Assembly: GCA_004172935.1 (NCBI GenBank)
Contig: SDZD01000017.1
Span: 38,912-102,911 of the forward strand
Reading direction: 5' to 3'
Origin: a bacterium
GTDB taxonomy: Bacteria; Armatimonadota; Abditibacteriia; Abditibacteriales; Abditibacteriaceae
DNA length: 64,000 bases
Of the stretch, positions 33,818-42,361 are shown in pieces (position 1 is the first letter of the stretch; each line of letters opens with the position of its first letter). Both the position numbers and the translations under genes were made by a program. Below the pieces are notes generated by a model. That model did not search any database. It saw only the letters and a list, made by a program, of their open reading frames with translations, and was not told the DNA's origin.

Positions 33818-35094
33818 GCCTCGCCTACTACAACGAACTTGAAAAGTTCCCTTGCGGAGTCATCGAAACCAACATCCAGCGCGGACGATTGCCGCGCGGG
33901 AAAGTCCATTGTGCCGACATCAAAACCGTTATGCCCGCTGACCTTGAGCCTTTTCGACAGCTTCACCTCTTCGCCGGAATCGGTGCCGCCGCTTACGCCT
34001 GCCGTCTCGCAGGAATCCCTGATGATTTCAGCCTCTGCACCTTCGGATTCCCCTGCCAAGACATCTCGACAGCGGGCAAAGGCGCGGGCCTCGAAGGCGA
34101 GCGCTCCGGACTCTTTTTTGAAGCGGTGCGACTCATCGAAGTTGTCCGCCCAACTTGGCTACTCGCTGAGAACGTTCCTGCTTTACGAAGTAGAGGAATT
34201 GACAGGTGCCTCACTGAGTTGGAAGGCGCGGGGTATTGCGTACTGCCACCAATCGTGGTGGGTGCTGACGACGTGGGCGCCCCGCACAAGCGCAAAAGGG
34301 TCTGGATTGTCGCAAGGCGGGCAGATGAGTCTCTCCCTCAATTGGGCAACCCCGGCAACATCATGGTTCAACAGGGGAGAGCTGACGCCAGAGGCATGGG
34401 AGAAGCGCCAACAATCCAGAATAGAGGAGGGCAAAATTCCATTTGCAACACCTCTGCATATTCAGGTGGCGACGAATTGGGCCACTCCCAGAGCCAACGA
34501 AGCGGGCGAATATCAACGCGATCGAGGCGAGAAAGGCAAGGAGCGGCCAACGCTAACAGGGCAAGTCAATGGATGGCCGACACCGCGCGCCTCAATGAAG
34601 TCGGGTCCCTCATGGAATCAAGTGAAAGCGGGCGACTCGCGGGGACGATTGGAGAATGCGGTCGAAATCAACTGGCCGACTCCGACAGTTCAGGACTCGG
34701 AGAACAACGCGCCACCCTCACAGTACCTGCGCAACACACTGCCGCATTCAGCGGCAGTGTGTTGCGCAGAGATCAACTGGCCGACTCCCAATGCCAGCGA
34801 CGAAAAGTTTGGTTTGACCAACGGAGCCAATCGTTGTCGAGGGGCCAACAAACGCCAGATTCAGCTTTCCCATTCCGTTGGCCTTCAAGACCCGGCGAAC
34901 CTCAGCACGACTGGGAATCGCCGCGCACAATTGAACCCCCGCTGGGTGGCCCAACTGATGGGCTTGCCAAGCGATTGGTGCGACAGCATTCCAGTTGGCG
35001 ACGAAACGCCCTGAAGGGATTGGGCAATGCCTGGGTTGCACAAGTGCCCGTCTCCATTCTGCGCTGGATGCATCAAATGGAGGTAGCACTTTGA
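33814..35094 (+). CDS. DNA C5-cytosine methyltransferase
   Basis: 426 residues. Motif I is LHLFAGIGAAA (51-61); the catalytic Cys is C81 in FGFPCQDIS (motif IV); motif VI is LLAENVPALRSRG; motif VIII is GAPHKRKRVWIVARR; motif X is GLGNAWVAQVPVSILRWM near the C-terminus. Between VIII and X lies a long hydrophilic stretch with recurring LADSDS/ADSQCQR units, expected for the target-recognition region. It should methylate cytosine in a short DNA target, perhaps for protection from host restriction. From about 34022 to 35014 the same DNA is open in a second frame that matches a distinct phage protein family. Confidence 0.9.
   Translation: MSLAYYNELEKFPCGVIETNIQRGRLPRGKVHCADIKTVMPADLEPFRQLHLFAGIGAAAYACRLAGIPDDFSLCTFGFPCQDISTAGKGAGLEGERSGLFFEAVRLIEVVRPTWLLAENVPALRSRGIDRCLTELEGAGYCVLPPIVVGADDVGAPHKRKRVWIVARRADESLPQLGNPGNIMVQQGRADARGMGEAPTIQNRGGQNSICNTSAYSGGDELGHSQSQRSGRISTRSRRERQGAANANRASQWMADTARLNEVGSLMESSESGRLAGTIGECGRNQLADSDSSGLGEQRATLTVPAQHTAAFSGSVLRRDQLADSQCQRRKVWFDQRSQSLSRGQQTPDSAFPFRWPSRPGEPQHDWESPRTIEPPLGGPTDGLAKRLVRQHSSWRRNALKGLGNAWVAQVPVSILRWMHQMEVAL
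34022..35014 (+). CDS. Overprinted ORF inside the methyltransferase gene (SPAKTS/WPTP-type phage protein)
   Basis: Open in frame +1 relative to the methyltransferase (the frame extends up to 33839; an ATG lies at 34022), about 330 residues. It contains SDSPAKTSR near its start, ELTGASLSWKARGIAYCHQS, several NWPTP/GWPTPRAS/NWATPRANE repeats and LNPRWVAQLMGLPSDW at the end. This order (SPAKTS, then WPTP repeats, then LNP-WV--LMG-P--W) is what I recall from phage proteins encoded next to cytosine methylases. SPAKTS is read from the same bases as the methylase FPCQDIS motif, and WPTPT from the same bases as LADSDS. Start codon and translation are not proven. Confidence 0.5.
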   Translation: MISASAPSDSPAKTSRQRAKARASKASAPDSFLKRCDSSKLSAQLGYSLRTFLLYEVEELTGASLSWKARGIAYCHQSWWVLTTWAPRTSAKGSGLSQGGQMSLSLNWATPATSWFNRGELTPEAWEKRQQSRIEEGKIPFATPLHIQVATNWATPRANEAGEYQRDRGEKGKERPTLTGQVNGWPTPRASMKSGPSWNQVKAGDSRGRLENAVEINWPTPTVQDSENNAPPSQYLRNTLPHSAAVCCAEINWPTPNASDEKFGLTNGANRCRGANKRQIQLSHSVGLQDPANLSTTGNRRAQLNPRWVAQLMGLPSDWCDSIPVGDETP

Positions 35095-35255
35095 AAGCCC
35101 TTCTTGGCTACACACCCAAACAGGCGCTCGCCTGTCTCGCCTTTGCCATCGCATTCTGGGTTTTCATCGTCGTGTTCTGGCCTCAACCCTCGCAGGATGA
35201 AATCCGCGCCCATGAGCGACTGGCCCTCACAAACGAAAACGCCGCACCCAAATAG
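35091..35255 (+). CDS. 54-residue membrane protein
   Basis: Starts at a TTG overlapping the methylase stop (TTGA), with GGAGG 9 bases before. One membrane helix (ALACLAFAIAFWVFIVVFW). Short polar ends. Function unknown. Confidence 0.5.
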   Translation: MKALLGYTPKQALACLAFAIAFWVFIVVFWPQPSQDEIRAHERLALTNENAAPK

Positions 35256-35331
35256 AGCGCGGCGCCTTCAACGCAGTGATGCGAAGTGGCCTTAGACGCC
35301 TCTAGTTTCGCACCTGACAAACAGCATTTAC

Positions 35332-35351
35332 AGCGGAAGATATCTTTCGCT
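35332..35351. promoter_or_regulatory. 20-bp near-perfect palindrome before the ParB-like fusion gene
   Basis: Dyad centred on AAGATATCTT with one mismatched pair, 12 bp upstream of the ATG at 35363, within the only gap of over 100 bp in the early genes. It looks like an operator. Confidence 0.4.
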
Positions 35352-35362
35352 CTTTCATAATC

Positions 35363-36718
35363 ATGTCCAAATTCAAAACCGAGTGGCTAAGCCCTCGCCA
35401 AATTCTTGATGACCCATCCGTTCAGTTCCGCAAGTCGGACCACTGGCGCGACACCGCGAAAGAGTACGCCGAGGCGATGCGTGAGAAGACCAAGTTCCCG
35501 GCGGCAATCGTCTATTACGACGGCGAAACCTACTGGCTCTCTGATGGCTTTACTCGCCATCTGGCGGCGCAATTCGCCAAGAAGAAACTGCTCTGCGAAA
35601 TCCGCGAAGGTGGGCGCGCAGAAGCCAAGCTGAATGCGATTTCAGGGGAGAACCAAACCAACGGTCAACGGTATTCCTTGGCAGATAAAAAGGACATGGC
35701 GCTCAAGATGATGTCCGACCCCGAAATCAATACGGACCCCGCTACACAAGCAACTTGGAGCGACTCAGAAATTGCCCGGCGTTGCCATCTGCATCGTGTC
35801 ACAGTAGGGGAAATCCGCAAGTCATACCTGTCGTTTTCGACAGGTATGGAATCAGACAATCGCACCTTTATTCATCCGAAAACGGGACGCCCAACGACAA
35901 TGGATATCTCCAAAAGCAGTGGCTCTAAGAAGCCAACTGAGGCCGATAATGAGCCTGAATGGATTGCTCTTGCCGATGTTCGGCCCCCTGAAGACGAACT
36001 CGTGGAAACGGGAGGCGTGGATCGAAACGGGAGCATTGGAAGCGGGGGCACGGGATTTATCAACAAATATAAAGAGGCGTCGTTTGAGGGCGAAAGATGG
36101 CTGTGTTCGCATTGGCGCCGAATCACAGACTCTCCTCAAGTGGAAGATTCAAGCGTCTCGGATTCGCCACCTTTGGCCGATGAAGACCCCTTCGCCGATG
36201 AGGAAGATGACGGCGAACCTGACTTCTCTTTGCCGCCCGCCGAACCCGGCACATCTGAGGAGTTCGACCATCCCTTCGCCGACGTGGATGCCGAGACTGA
36301 AGAAGAAGCCGATCCCGACAGCGGCGACGTTTCGCCCGATGAGCCAGAGCCAACCATTGAGGAGCAAATCCGCACGTCTCCACTCGGCCAAGCGCTCTCA
36401 CTGCATGGCCATCAGGGTTACAAGTTCGTGGAATCAGCTTTGATGCAAGAAGACTTCTGGAAGAAGATTAACGCCATTAAAGGCATCGCTGGACGCTTGC
36501 GCCACGCCACCAATGCGACCGCTCTGGTACTTGCTCCGGTCGCCAGATTCGCCCATTGGTCGGACTGGGAAGGATGCCCCGCGTGCAAAGGTACAGGCCG
36601 CTTCGGTGAGCGCAAAGACCCCTGCGACACCTGCCGCACGTGGGGCTTCGTCATCATTCCCGGTACGGGGGTGAGTGCCGATGTCGTCCGCGAAAATGCA
36701 GAGCCTGAATCTGTTTGA
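35363..36718 (+). CDS. ParB-like N-domain protein with acidic linker and DnaJ-type zinc end
   Basis: 451 residues. Residues about 1-150 form a ParB/sulfiredoxin-like domain (IVYYDGETYWLSDGFTRHLA, then a helical part ending in a helix-turn-helix-like SEIARRCHLHRVTVGEIRKS). Residues about 255-345 are a long Asp/Glu-rich linker. Residues about 405-435 hold CPACKGTGRFGERKDPCDTC, a DnaJ-like zinc motif. It may be a DNA-binding adaptor in replication. It leads an operon with the SF2 helicase, overlapping it by 38 bp. Confidence 0.7.
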   Translation: MSKFKTEWLSPRQILDDPSVQFRKSDHWRDTAKEYAEAMREKTKFPAAIVYYDGETYWLSDGFTRHLAAQFAKKKLLCEIREGGRAEAKLNAISGENQTNGQRYSLADKKDMALKMMSDPEINTDPATQATWSDSEIARRCHLHRVTVGEIRKSYLSFSTGMESDNRTFIHPKTGRPTTMDISKSSGSKKPTEADNEPEWIALADVRPPEDELVETGGVDRNGSIGSGGTGFINKYKEASFEGERWLCSHWRRITDSPQVEDSSVSDSPPLADEDPFADEEDDGEPDFSLPPAEPGTSEEFDHPFADVDAETEEEADPDSGDVSPDEPEPTIEEQIRTSPLGQALSLHGHQGYKFVESALMQEDFWKKINAIKGIAGRLRHATNATALVLAPVARFAHWSDWEGCPACKGTGRFGERKDPCDTCRTWGFVIIPGTGVSADVVRENAEPESV

Positions 36719-38594
36719 TGAGTCGCCCATCATCATCCCTGCAACGCCCAAGATGGGCAACATCATCGAGTTCCCCAAACAGACGCATGGGCGCGTTTTA
36801 GAGGACCGCTGGTATCAAACCAAAGCCCTCGCCGAAATCGACGCCCGCCTTCCCGTCGGCGCAAAACGGCGCGGCGGTAAGGGTGAGATGCTGGTCTCGC
36901 CAACTGGATGCGGCAAGACCAGCATAGCTTCGCGAGCCATCAAACGATGGCTCGCGGCGGGTGAGAAGGTGCTCATCCTCTGCGACTTAGAGCGCCTTCT
37001 CAAGCAGATGCGCGAAGACATCGAGGCGGAGGGGATTTTCTCACTCATCGAGAAGGCCAGTTCCAACGCCCTCACCGGATTTGGGACGGGCTCTGATAAA
37101 AACTGCGTTGTAGCTTCGATGCAGACGCTTTATGAGGGACGGCTCCAACGATGGGACAAAAACGCCTTCGATAAGATTGTCATCGACGAATGCCATGAAT
37201 TGAAGTGGGTGAACATCATCAACCACTTTACGGCGCCCTATCTGGGTCTGACAGCGACGCCACTGCGCGCCGATAACCAGAGCCTGAAGGACTTCTTCCA
37301 CTATTCCTATATCCGCACGCTGACGATGCGTGAGGCTATCGAGGGATGGGATGGGGTTGTGCATGAAGATGGGCACCGTGAGTTCGTCGATCCTTTTCTT
37401 TGCCGCATTCGCCTCAAGACGATTCCGGCGCCGCAAATCGACCTTTCAAGCATCAAGATTGTCACGCGCGATTTCGACAAACAAACAGATTTCAACCAGG
37501 CGCAACTGGACGCGAAGATTTACGAGCACACCAACTTTCTCGCGACCGCCATCGCGACTCATGCGGGCGACCGTCCATCCTTCACCTATTGCCCTAGAGT
37601 CGATAGCGCGGAAGCCATTGCCAAAGCACTGCGCGACATCGGGGCAAAGGCGATGGCCTACACCAATCGAACGCAAGACCCTGAAGGCGTGATGGAGATG
37701 TTTATCGCTGGCGAAATCCAGCATCTGGTCAACGTCAACATGCTAATTAAGGGCATCAATGTGCCCAAAGTCAGCGCCATTTTCCGAGTCAGGCCGAGCA
37801 TCAACATTGGTCAGGCGACACAGGAAATCGGACGGGGAACACGCAACTCGCCGCAGACGGGTAAAGAGGATTGCATCATCTTCGAGTTCGATTATCAGAC
37901 CGGGGGTAAGAAGCTCGGCTCAGTGCTGGACTCGATTCTGGACGGCGCCGATGACCCGGATGAGAAGCCCTCGAAAGAAGAGTTCGACTTCCGAAAGCGC
38001 AAGCGCGAACTGGCTGAAAAGCTCGTGCGCTCAAACCAAGAAGACGACGTGGTCAGCGCCTACAAGAAGGCTGAGCAACAACTTCTATTCGAGGATGCCG
38101 AAAAGCGGCGCAAGCAGCAAGAAGAACGGCAGGCCAAATATCAGCGCGTTGATATCGACCTCACGACACAGGATTATGACCCGTTTGCGGGGCTGGATAA
38201 GCGCGGCGCGGCAACGGATGCCGGGAGCGGTTCAAAGCCCGCCATGCCCTCACAGATGGCGCTTTTGGAGCAACTGAGCAAAGGCGATATCAAGGCATGG
38301 CAGATTGACCACTGGTCGCTGGAAGCGGCAGACCGCAAGATTACCGAGTTGGAGCAACGGGCCAAATACAAGCTCGCCAGTGAGCCACAGCGCAAGTTGA
38401 TGGTCGACCTAGGCATCGATCCGAAAAAAGCCGCGCGCCTCAAATCGTGGGAAGCCACAGCGGCCATCAATGAACGCAAAGCGGAGATGGCGCGCGCCCT
38501 TGAGCCTCACGGCCTTAGCTTCGAGGCGACAATTGGGAAAACCGTTTGGGAAGTCAAAAACCTCTACAAACGGTTTTTTGGGGGTGCTTCATGA
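36681..38594 (+). CDS. Superfamily 2 DEAD/DEAH-box helicase
   Basis: 637 residues from the ATG at 36681 (GGGGG lies 8 bases upstream). Motif I SPTGCGKTS; motif Ia LILCDLERLLKQM; motif II IDECHEL; motif III GLTATPLRAD; motif V NMLIKGINVPKV; motif VI QATQEIGRGTRNS. The C-terminal 200 residues are charged and helical. The set resembles phage helicases of the RecG/UvsW-like or type III restriction-helicase-like group. Likely replication or repair. Confidence 0.9.
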   Translation: MSSAKMQSLNLFDESPIIIPATPKMGNIIEFPKQTHGRVLEDRWYQTKALAEIDARLPVGAKRRGGKGEMLVSPTGCGKTSIASRAIKRWLAAGEKVLILCDLERLLKQMREDIEAEGIFSLIEKASSNALTGFGTGSDKNCVVASMQTLYEGRLQRWDKNAFDKIVIDECHELKWVNIINHFTAPYLGLTATPLRADNQSLKDFFHYSYIRTLTMREAIEGWDGVVHEDGHREFVDPFLCRIRLKTIPAPQIDLSSIKIVTRDFDKQTDFNQAQLDAKIYEHTNFLATAIATHAGDRPSFTYCPRVDSAEAIAKALRDIGAKAMAYTNRTQDPEGVMEMFIAGEIQHLVNVNMLIKGINVPKVSAIFRVRPSINIGQATQEIGRGTRNSPQTGKEDCIIFEFDYQTGGKKLGSVLDSILDGADDPDEKPSKEEFDFRKRKRELAEKLVRSNQEDDVVSAYKKAEQQLLFEDAEKRRKQQEERQAKYQRVDIDLTTQDYDPFAGLDKRGAATDAGSGSKPAMPSQMALLEQLSKGDIKAWQIDHWSLEAADRKITELEQRAKYKLASEPQRKLMVDLGIDPKKAARLKSWEATAAINERKAEMARALEPHGLSFEATIGKTVWEVKNLYKRFFGGAS

Positions 38595-39106
38595 GCGTCA
38601 AAATTATGGGGCAAGTCTGGGAGAAAGACCTGCCCTTCAACAAAGCTTGGGTGCTTATGGCTCTGGCCGATCACGCCGACCATCAGGGCAACAACGTATT
38701 TCCGGCACTACCACTCATCGCATGGAAAACGGGCTATGCGCTCTCCAGCATAAAGCGCATTGTCGCCGAGCTGCGCGATGACGGCATTCTCAAACCCTAC
38801 GGCCATACACCCGGCGGCGTGGTTATCTACCGCATCGTACTCGACCACGTGATGAACAAGGTCGAGTACATTCCGCCGGAAAACGGACGGCCAAAAGGTC
38901 GAGTGGAAAGGGTGCCACGAGAAACCCCGTCTCAAATTGATACCGGGTTCTGTGATACCCATAACCATCAGTTCTCTATTAATAAGAGAGATGGGGGGGA
39001 GGGGGGAGGACCGAGGTTGCCAAACAGGAATAGTCAGATATACCCACAACAATACGATTTCCCGGATTCGGACCAGTGGAACCCTTTCGGAGATGAGGAC
39101 CAATGA
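38591..39106 (+). CDS. Winged-helix phage replication protein
   Basis: 171 residues in an ATGA overlap. Residues about 15-80 form the helix-turn-helix typical of phage replication initiators: NKAWVLMALADHADHQGNNV, FPALPLIAWKTGYALSSIKR, IVAELRDDGILKPYG. A disordered tail with a poly-Gly stretch follows. It probably binds the phage origin or loads the helicase, as gpO-like proteins do. Confidence 0.75.
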   Translation: MSVKIMGQVWEKDLPFNKAWVLMALADHADHQGNNVFPALPLIAWKTGYALSSIKRIVAELRDDGILKPYGHTPGGVVIYRIVLDHVMNKVEYIPPENGRPKGRVERVPRETPSQIDTGFCDTHNHQFSINKRDGGEGGGPRLPNRNSQIYPQQYDFPDSDQWNPFGDEDQ

Positions 39107-39321
39107 GCATTCTCATCTTCAGTACTGTCGGCGAATTGGACTCAGCCAGACAGCCAGATTCCCGACACGCTCTCGCCAAGAAGCCCAAAAACGTTTGCCC
39201 TATCTGCGGGCAAACGTTCCGATCCCGACAAGGAAACACCAAAACCTGTGGCCCTGTTTGTAGCCACGAGATGCGCATCAGAAGCCGCAACGCGCGCAAA
39301 CGCAAAGGAAAGACCCCATGA
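39103..39321 (+). CDS. Small zinc-finger protein
   Basis: 72 residues with CPICGQTFRSRQGNTKTCG and a following CSHEM, a four-ligand zinc knuckle resembling DUF2116-like fingers, and a Lys/Arg-rich C-terminus (RSRNARKRKGK). Probably binds nucleic acid. Confidence 0.68.
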   Translation: MSILIFSTVGELDSARQPDSRHALAKKPKNVCPICGQTFRSRQGNTKTCGPVCSHEMRIRSRNARKRKGKTP

Positions 39322-39503
39322 ACGACTACCAGCAATTCCTCGAAGCAAAAATCAAACTCGCGCCCGTCTTTGGGTTTGAGATTGACGAGACCGAAATCAA
39401 CCCCGCTTATTTCCTCGACAGCGTGAGCTATCTCAAAGCCGCAGAGGAACAGGTTTCGATGCCGACGCTGTTCGACCTCGCGGAATTGGAGTTGGCCGCA
39501 TGA
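39318..39503 (+). CDS. Hypothetical early protein
   Basis: 61 residues, ATGA overlap at both ends. Acidic, with FGFEIDETEINPAYFLDSVS. No family recognised. Confidence 0.58.
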   Translation: MNDYQQFLEAKIKLAPVFGFEIDETEINPAYFLDSVSYLKAAEEQVSMPTLFDLAELELAA

Positions 39504-39991
39504 TGCACCGAGTTATTTCCAATGATGGTCACCCTGCCCGCGTTCTTGAACATATCAAGGGCGCGGGGTGCATCTGCCGCACCGAGACGACGAACTATCG
39601 CGGCCCCATTGCCTTTGTCGGAGCGGGTTGTGTGTGGGGAGTGGCCGAACTGCGCGATGTCAAACCCGTGGTCACCAAGCAACCGAAGAAGGGCGAGGAG
39701 CCAGAGCCGCCCATTGCTTGGCTGTGGTGCTTCGATGGGTTGCAGACGGTTGAGGCTATCGCCTGCGCCCGCTATGCGCCGCCCGCGATGTTCATGAATT
39801 CCGGCCAGTGGGAGCCGCAGCATTTACAGACAGGCGCGCAAGTGCTTCTGAACCGCGCGCTTTCGTCGCTGGCGGGGCAAGAACAGCCGCAAATGGCCTC
39901 TGGGGTGTCAGTGCCTACCGAGGCGCCTCGCGTGCCGGAATTGGCGAGCTGTGCCCCGATGCCAACCCTTTTGGAGATGATGGAAGCATGA
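39500..39991 (+). CDS. Hypothetical protein, possibly ASCH-like
   Basis: 163 residues. HIKGAGCICRTETTNYRGPI followed by a GCVWGVAELRDVKPV strand recalls ASCH/PUA-like barrels, but the match is loose. The C-terminal 40 residues are helical or disordered. It directly precedes the DUF488-ASCH gene. Confidence 0.55.
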   Translation: MMHRVISNDGHPARVLEHIKGAGCICRTETTNYRGPIAFVGAGCVWGVAELRDVKPVVTKQPKKGEEPEPPIAWLWCFDGLQTVEAIACARYAPPAMFMNSGQWEPQHLQTGAQVLLNRALSSLAGQEQPQMASGVSVPTEAPRVPELASCAPMPTLLEMMEA

Positions 39992-40818
39992 AACAAGTGT
40001 TCACTTGTGGCTATGGGAACAAGCCCGTCCGCTCGCTCATTCTGGCTGCCCGCCAACTCGATGCGATGGTTATCGACATCCGCCACTCGCCGCGCAGCAA
40101 GAATCCCGGCTACGACCAGAAAGACCTCATTCAGTCGCTGGATTCGCGCTACCACCATCTCCCGCAGCTCGGCAATACCAACTATGGCGGTAAGGGCGCC
40201 ATCCAGCTAGCGAACCCTCAGAACGGTATCCAGCGTGTGCTAGAAATGGCGCACGCTCGGCCCCTGATTCTGATGTGCGGATGCGGGCAAAGAGATTCGT
40301 GTCATCGTGCCCTTGTCGCCGATTTGCTCTATGATCGGGGCGTCGAAACCGAGGAGCTGACTTGGCCGAAGGTGCCGACGCTGAATTTGAACGGCTTGCC
40401 CGATGTGGTTCTGAGCTTTAAACAGCCGTGGGCATGGTTGGCTGTGAATGGGTATTTGGCCGTTGATAATCGCGAGTGGCCCGCCGAGCATCGCGGCCCC
40501 CTCCTCGTCCATGCGGGGAAAGATGTTGACCTTGACGCACACCATGACTTTGTGCGCGATTCCTACTGGCGCCAACGTCTCCCCAAAATGTCGGACTTCG
40601 ATAGAGGCGGCATAGTGGGATTAGCGCACCTTACCGACTGCGTTCGTTCGGTGGTTAAGGATTGCGATAAAGCATGGTTTACGGGGCCATACGGGTTTAT
40701 TTTGAGAGGGCATACACCGCTGCCGTTCATGGCTTTGCGAGGTGCGCGGGGATTCTTCAGCGTGTCCGAGCAACTGGGGCTAAGCAAGAAGCCGAGGAGA
40801 GAATTACAAGCAGCATGA
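39988..40818 (+). CDS. DUF488-ASCH fusion protein
   Basis: 276 residues. Residues about 1-135 match DUF488: VIDIRHSPRSKNPGYDQKDL, YHHLPQLGNTNYGG and LILMCGCGQRDSCHRALVAD with its conserved Cys-His-Arg. Residues about 145-265 match an ASCH/PUA-like domain: VLSFKQPWAWLAVNG, EWPAEHRGPLLVHAGKD, GIVGLAHLTDCV. ASCH domains bind RNA or modified bases. The fusion suggests a nucleic-acid or nucleotide-related function. ATGA overlaps on both sides. Confidence 0.82.
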   Translation: MKQVFTCGYGNKPVRSLILAARQLDAMVIDIRHSPRSKNPGYDQKDLIQSLDSRYHHLPQLGNTNYGGKGAIQLANPQNGIQRVLEMAHARPLILMCGCGQRDSCHRALVADLLYDRGVETEELTWPKVPTLNLNGLPDVVLSFKQPWAWLAVNGYLAVDNREWPAEHRGPLLVHAGKDVDLDAHHDFVRDSYWRQRLPKMSDFDRGGIVGLAHLTDCVRSVVKDCDKAWFTGPYGFILRGHTPLPFMALRGARGFFSVSEQLGLSKKPRRELQAA

Positions 40819-41327
40819 AAATCAAACCATTAGAAATCCAAAGGAGTGCGGTTCTCTCTGGATGCCAGAAGCACCGTTACGAGTTGCGGCGTGTCTGGGA
40901 GCCGTCCGAAGGGATGATCAACATTATCGGCCTGAACCCCTCAACAGCTGACGGTTTCGAGGATGACCCAACTATCCGCCGCTGTATTGGCTTCGCTCGC
41001 GATTGGGGTTATGGCGGCTTCATCATGACCAACTTGTTTTCCTATCGTCTCACCGATTCGCGCCAACTTCGATATGTCAAAGGCGACTTGAATGGGCTGG
41101 ACGCCAAAGCGACTCGAATTGCCGCCGCTCGTGAGGCCGTGTTAGTAGTGGCTGCATGGGGTTCTCACGACCTCGCAAGAATCCAAGGGCTAACTATCCA
41201 ACGGGAACTTGCTGCCTATGACATCCAGTTGAAGTGCATCAAGCAGACACAACCCGGCGTTCCTTGGCACCCGTTGTACCTACCGGGGAATTTGAAGCCA
41301 ATAGATTTTCAGGGGGTGCCAGCATGA
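40815..41327 (+). CDS. DUF1643 protein
   Basis: 170 residues. YELRRVWEPSEGMINIIGLN, PSTADGFEDDPTIRRCIGFA and GGFIMTNLFSYRLTDSRQLR are the hallmark segments of DUF1643, common in phages and mobile elements and of unknown biochemistry. It follows the ASCH gene with an ATGA overlap. Confidence 0.88.
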   Translation: MKIKPLEIQRSAVLSGCQKHRYELRRVWEPSEGMINIIGLNPSTADGFEDDPTIRRCIGFARDWGYGGFIMTNLFSYRLTDSRQLRYVKGDLNGLDAKATRIAAAREAVLVVAAWGSHDLARIQGLTIQRELAAYDIQLKCIKQTQPGVPWHPLYLPGNLKPIDFQGVPA

Positions 41328-41569
41328 CCGAACTTCAAATGCGAATTCGCTCATGGCGACACGTCAAACATCCAGAGGACTGGTATCACGTCGAATGTCT
41401 TGCCACCCTTGAAAAAGACCTGACGCCTGTTGTGGTCTACAAGAACGAAGCGGGCAAGGTCTGGGTAAGGCCACTCTCTGAGTTCATGGATGGGCGCTTT
41501 GAATGGTTGAACTGCGCAACTCTTGAATGGGAGAAACCGGAGGTGCCAGATGCCGATAAAGACACTTGA
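41324..41569 (+). CDS. DUF1653-like protein
   Basis: 81 residues. WRHVKHPEDWYHVECLATLE and VVVYKNEAGKVWVRPLSEFM fit DUF1653 (short proteins of about 70 residues with a conserved HxK...Y and WxRPL). Overlaps both neighbours. Confidence 0.78.
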   Translation: MTELQMRIRSWRHVKHPEDWYHVECLATLEKDLTPVVVYKNEAGKVWVRPLSEFMDGRFEWLNCATLEWEKPEVPDADKDT

Positions 41570-42008
41570 CGCGGCCTCACTGCGCGGGCGATTTCCGGCG
41601 CCACAACAGCAGCAGGGGCCGCCAGATTTGAAGCGACCTGAGCAACCGTATGGGGCCTCTGTATTTCTTACGCTCCCGGTCCCGCCATCTGTCAACAACC
41701 TTTTCACGACGTGGAAAGATGGCTCCCGACATAAGAGCAAGGAGGCAGTTGAATATCGAGATACGGTTGCCCGGCGCCTCTTAATCCAGCCGCACACCAT
41801 GTTTCAAGGTCAAGTCGGAGTCCGCATTCGCGTCTATCGCAAGCGAAAAGTGGGCGATATTGACAACTACAAAAAGGCGCTTTACGACTCGCTCAAGGGG
41901 CATTGCTGGCGCGATGATAGCCAAATCATTTACGAGGAAGCGTTTCGCTATGACGATCCCGCAAACCCGCGTGTCGAAGTCGAGATATGGGAGGTGGCTC
42001 GTGAGTAA
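41550..42008 (+). CDS. rusA: RusA-like Holliday-junction resolvase
   Basis: 152 residues from the ATG at 41550, which has an AGGTG site. LTLPVPPSVNNLF is the RusA N-terminal motif; VGDIDNYKKALYDSLKGH and WRDDSQIIYEEA contain the catalytic Asp residues and Lys (DxxN-K...D, then DD-Q). It cuts four-way DNA junctions during phage recombination. Confidence 0.92.
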   Translation: MPIKTLDAASLRGRFPAPQQQQGPPDLKRPEQPYGASVFLTLPVPPSVNNLFTTWKDGSRHKSKEAVEYRDTVARRLLIQPHTMFQGQVGVRIRVYRKRKVGDIDNYKKALYDSLKGHCWRDDSQIIYEEAFRYDDPANPRVEVEIWEVARE

Positions 42009-42231
42009 CTTCTACACTCCCGAAGAAATCGCCAAAGAGACCGGCTTCTCTCGGCAGTCGGTATGCTTTTGGTTGCGCCAATTGTATCCCGACCATGAAG
42101 TTAATTATTGGTGGCGCCTTGAGTCAGACGAAAAAGCGTTCTTACTGACGCAGATTCGAGAGGCGGAGAAGTCGCATCCCACGCGCCCACTTTGTGCCCT
42201 TCGAAAGACGCTTTTTCTCGATTTTGGCTGA
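42001..42231 (+). CDS. Small helix-turn-helix protein
   Basis: 76 residues from a GTG overlapping the RusA end. YTPEEIAKETGFSRQSVCFW is a clear helix-turn-helix. It is the last gene of the early block, before the terminator at 42259, a place often held by late-gene regulators. Confidence 0.68.
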   Translation: MSNFYTPEEIAKETGFSRQSVCFWLRQLYPDHEVNYWWRLESDEKAFLLTQIREAEKSHPTRPLCALRKTLFLDFG

Positions 42232-42258
42232 ATTTCTTTCACCGTTGGACGACCTGTT

Positions 42259-42292
42259 ACGGCGCGTTTATCATTTCAGATGAGCGCGCCGT
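42259..42292 (+). terminator. Terminator at the end of the early block
   Basis: 8-bp GC-rich arms (42259-42266, 42285-42292) followed by T6. A phage late activator or antiterminator may act here. Confidence 0.8.
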
Positions 42293-42361
42293 TTTTTGCA
42301 TTTTTCGTCACATCGCCGACTGGTTGCATTGCACAGTCGGGCGGCGCGCTTAGGAGGCCCA

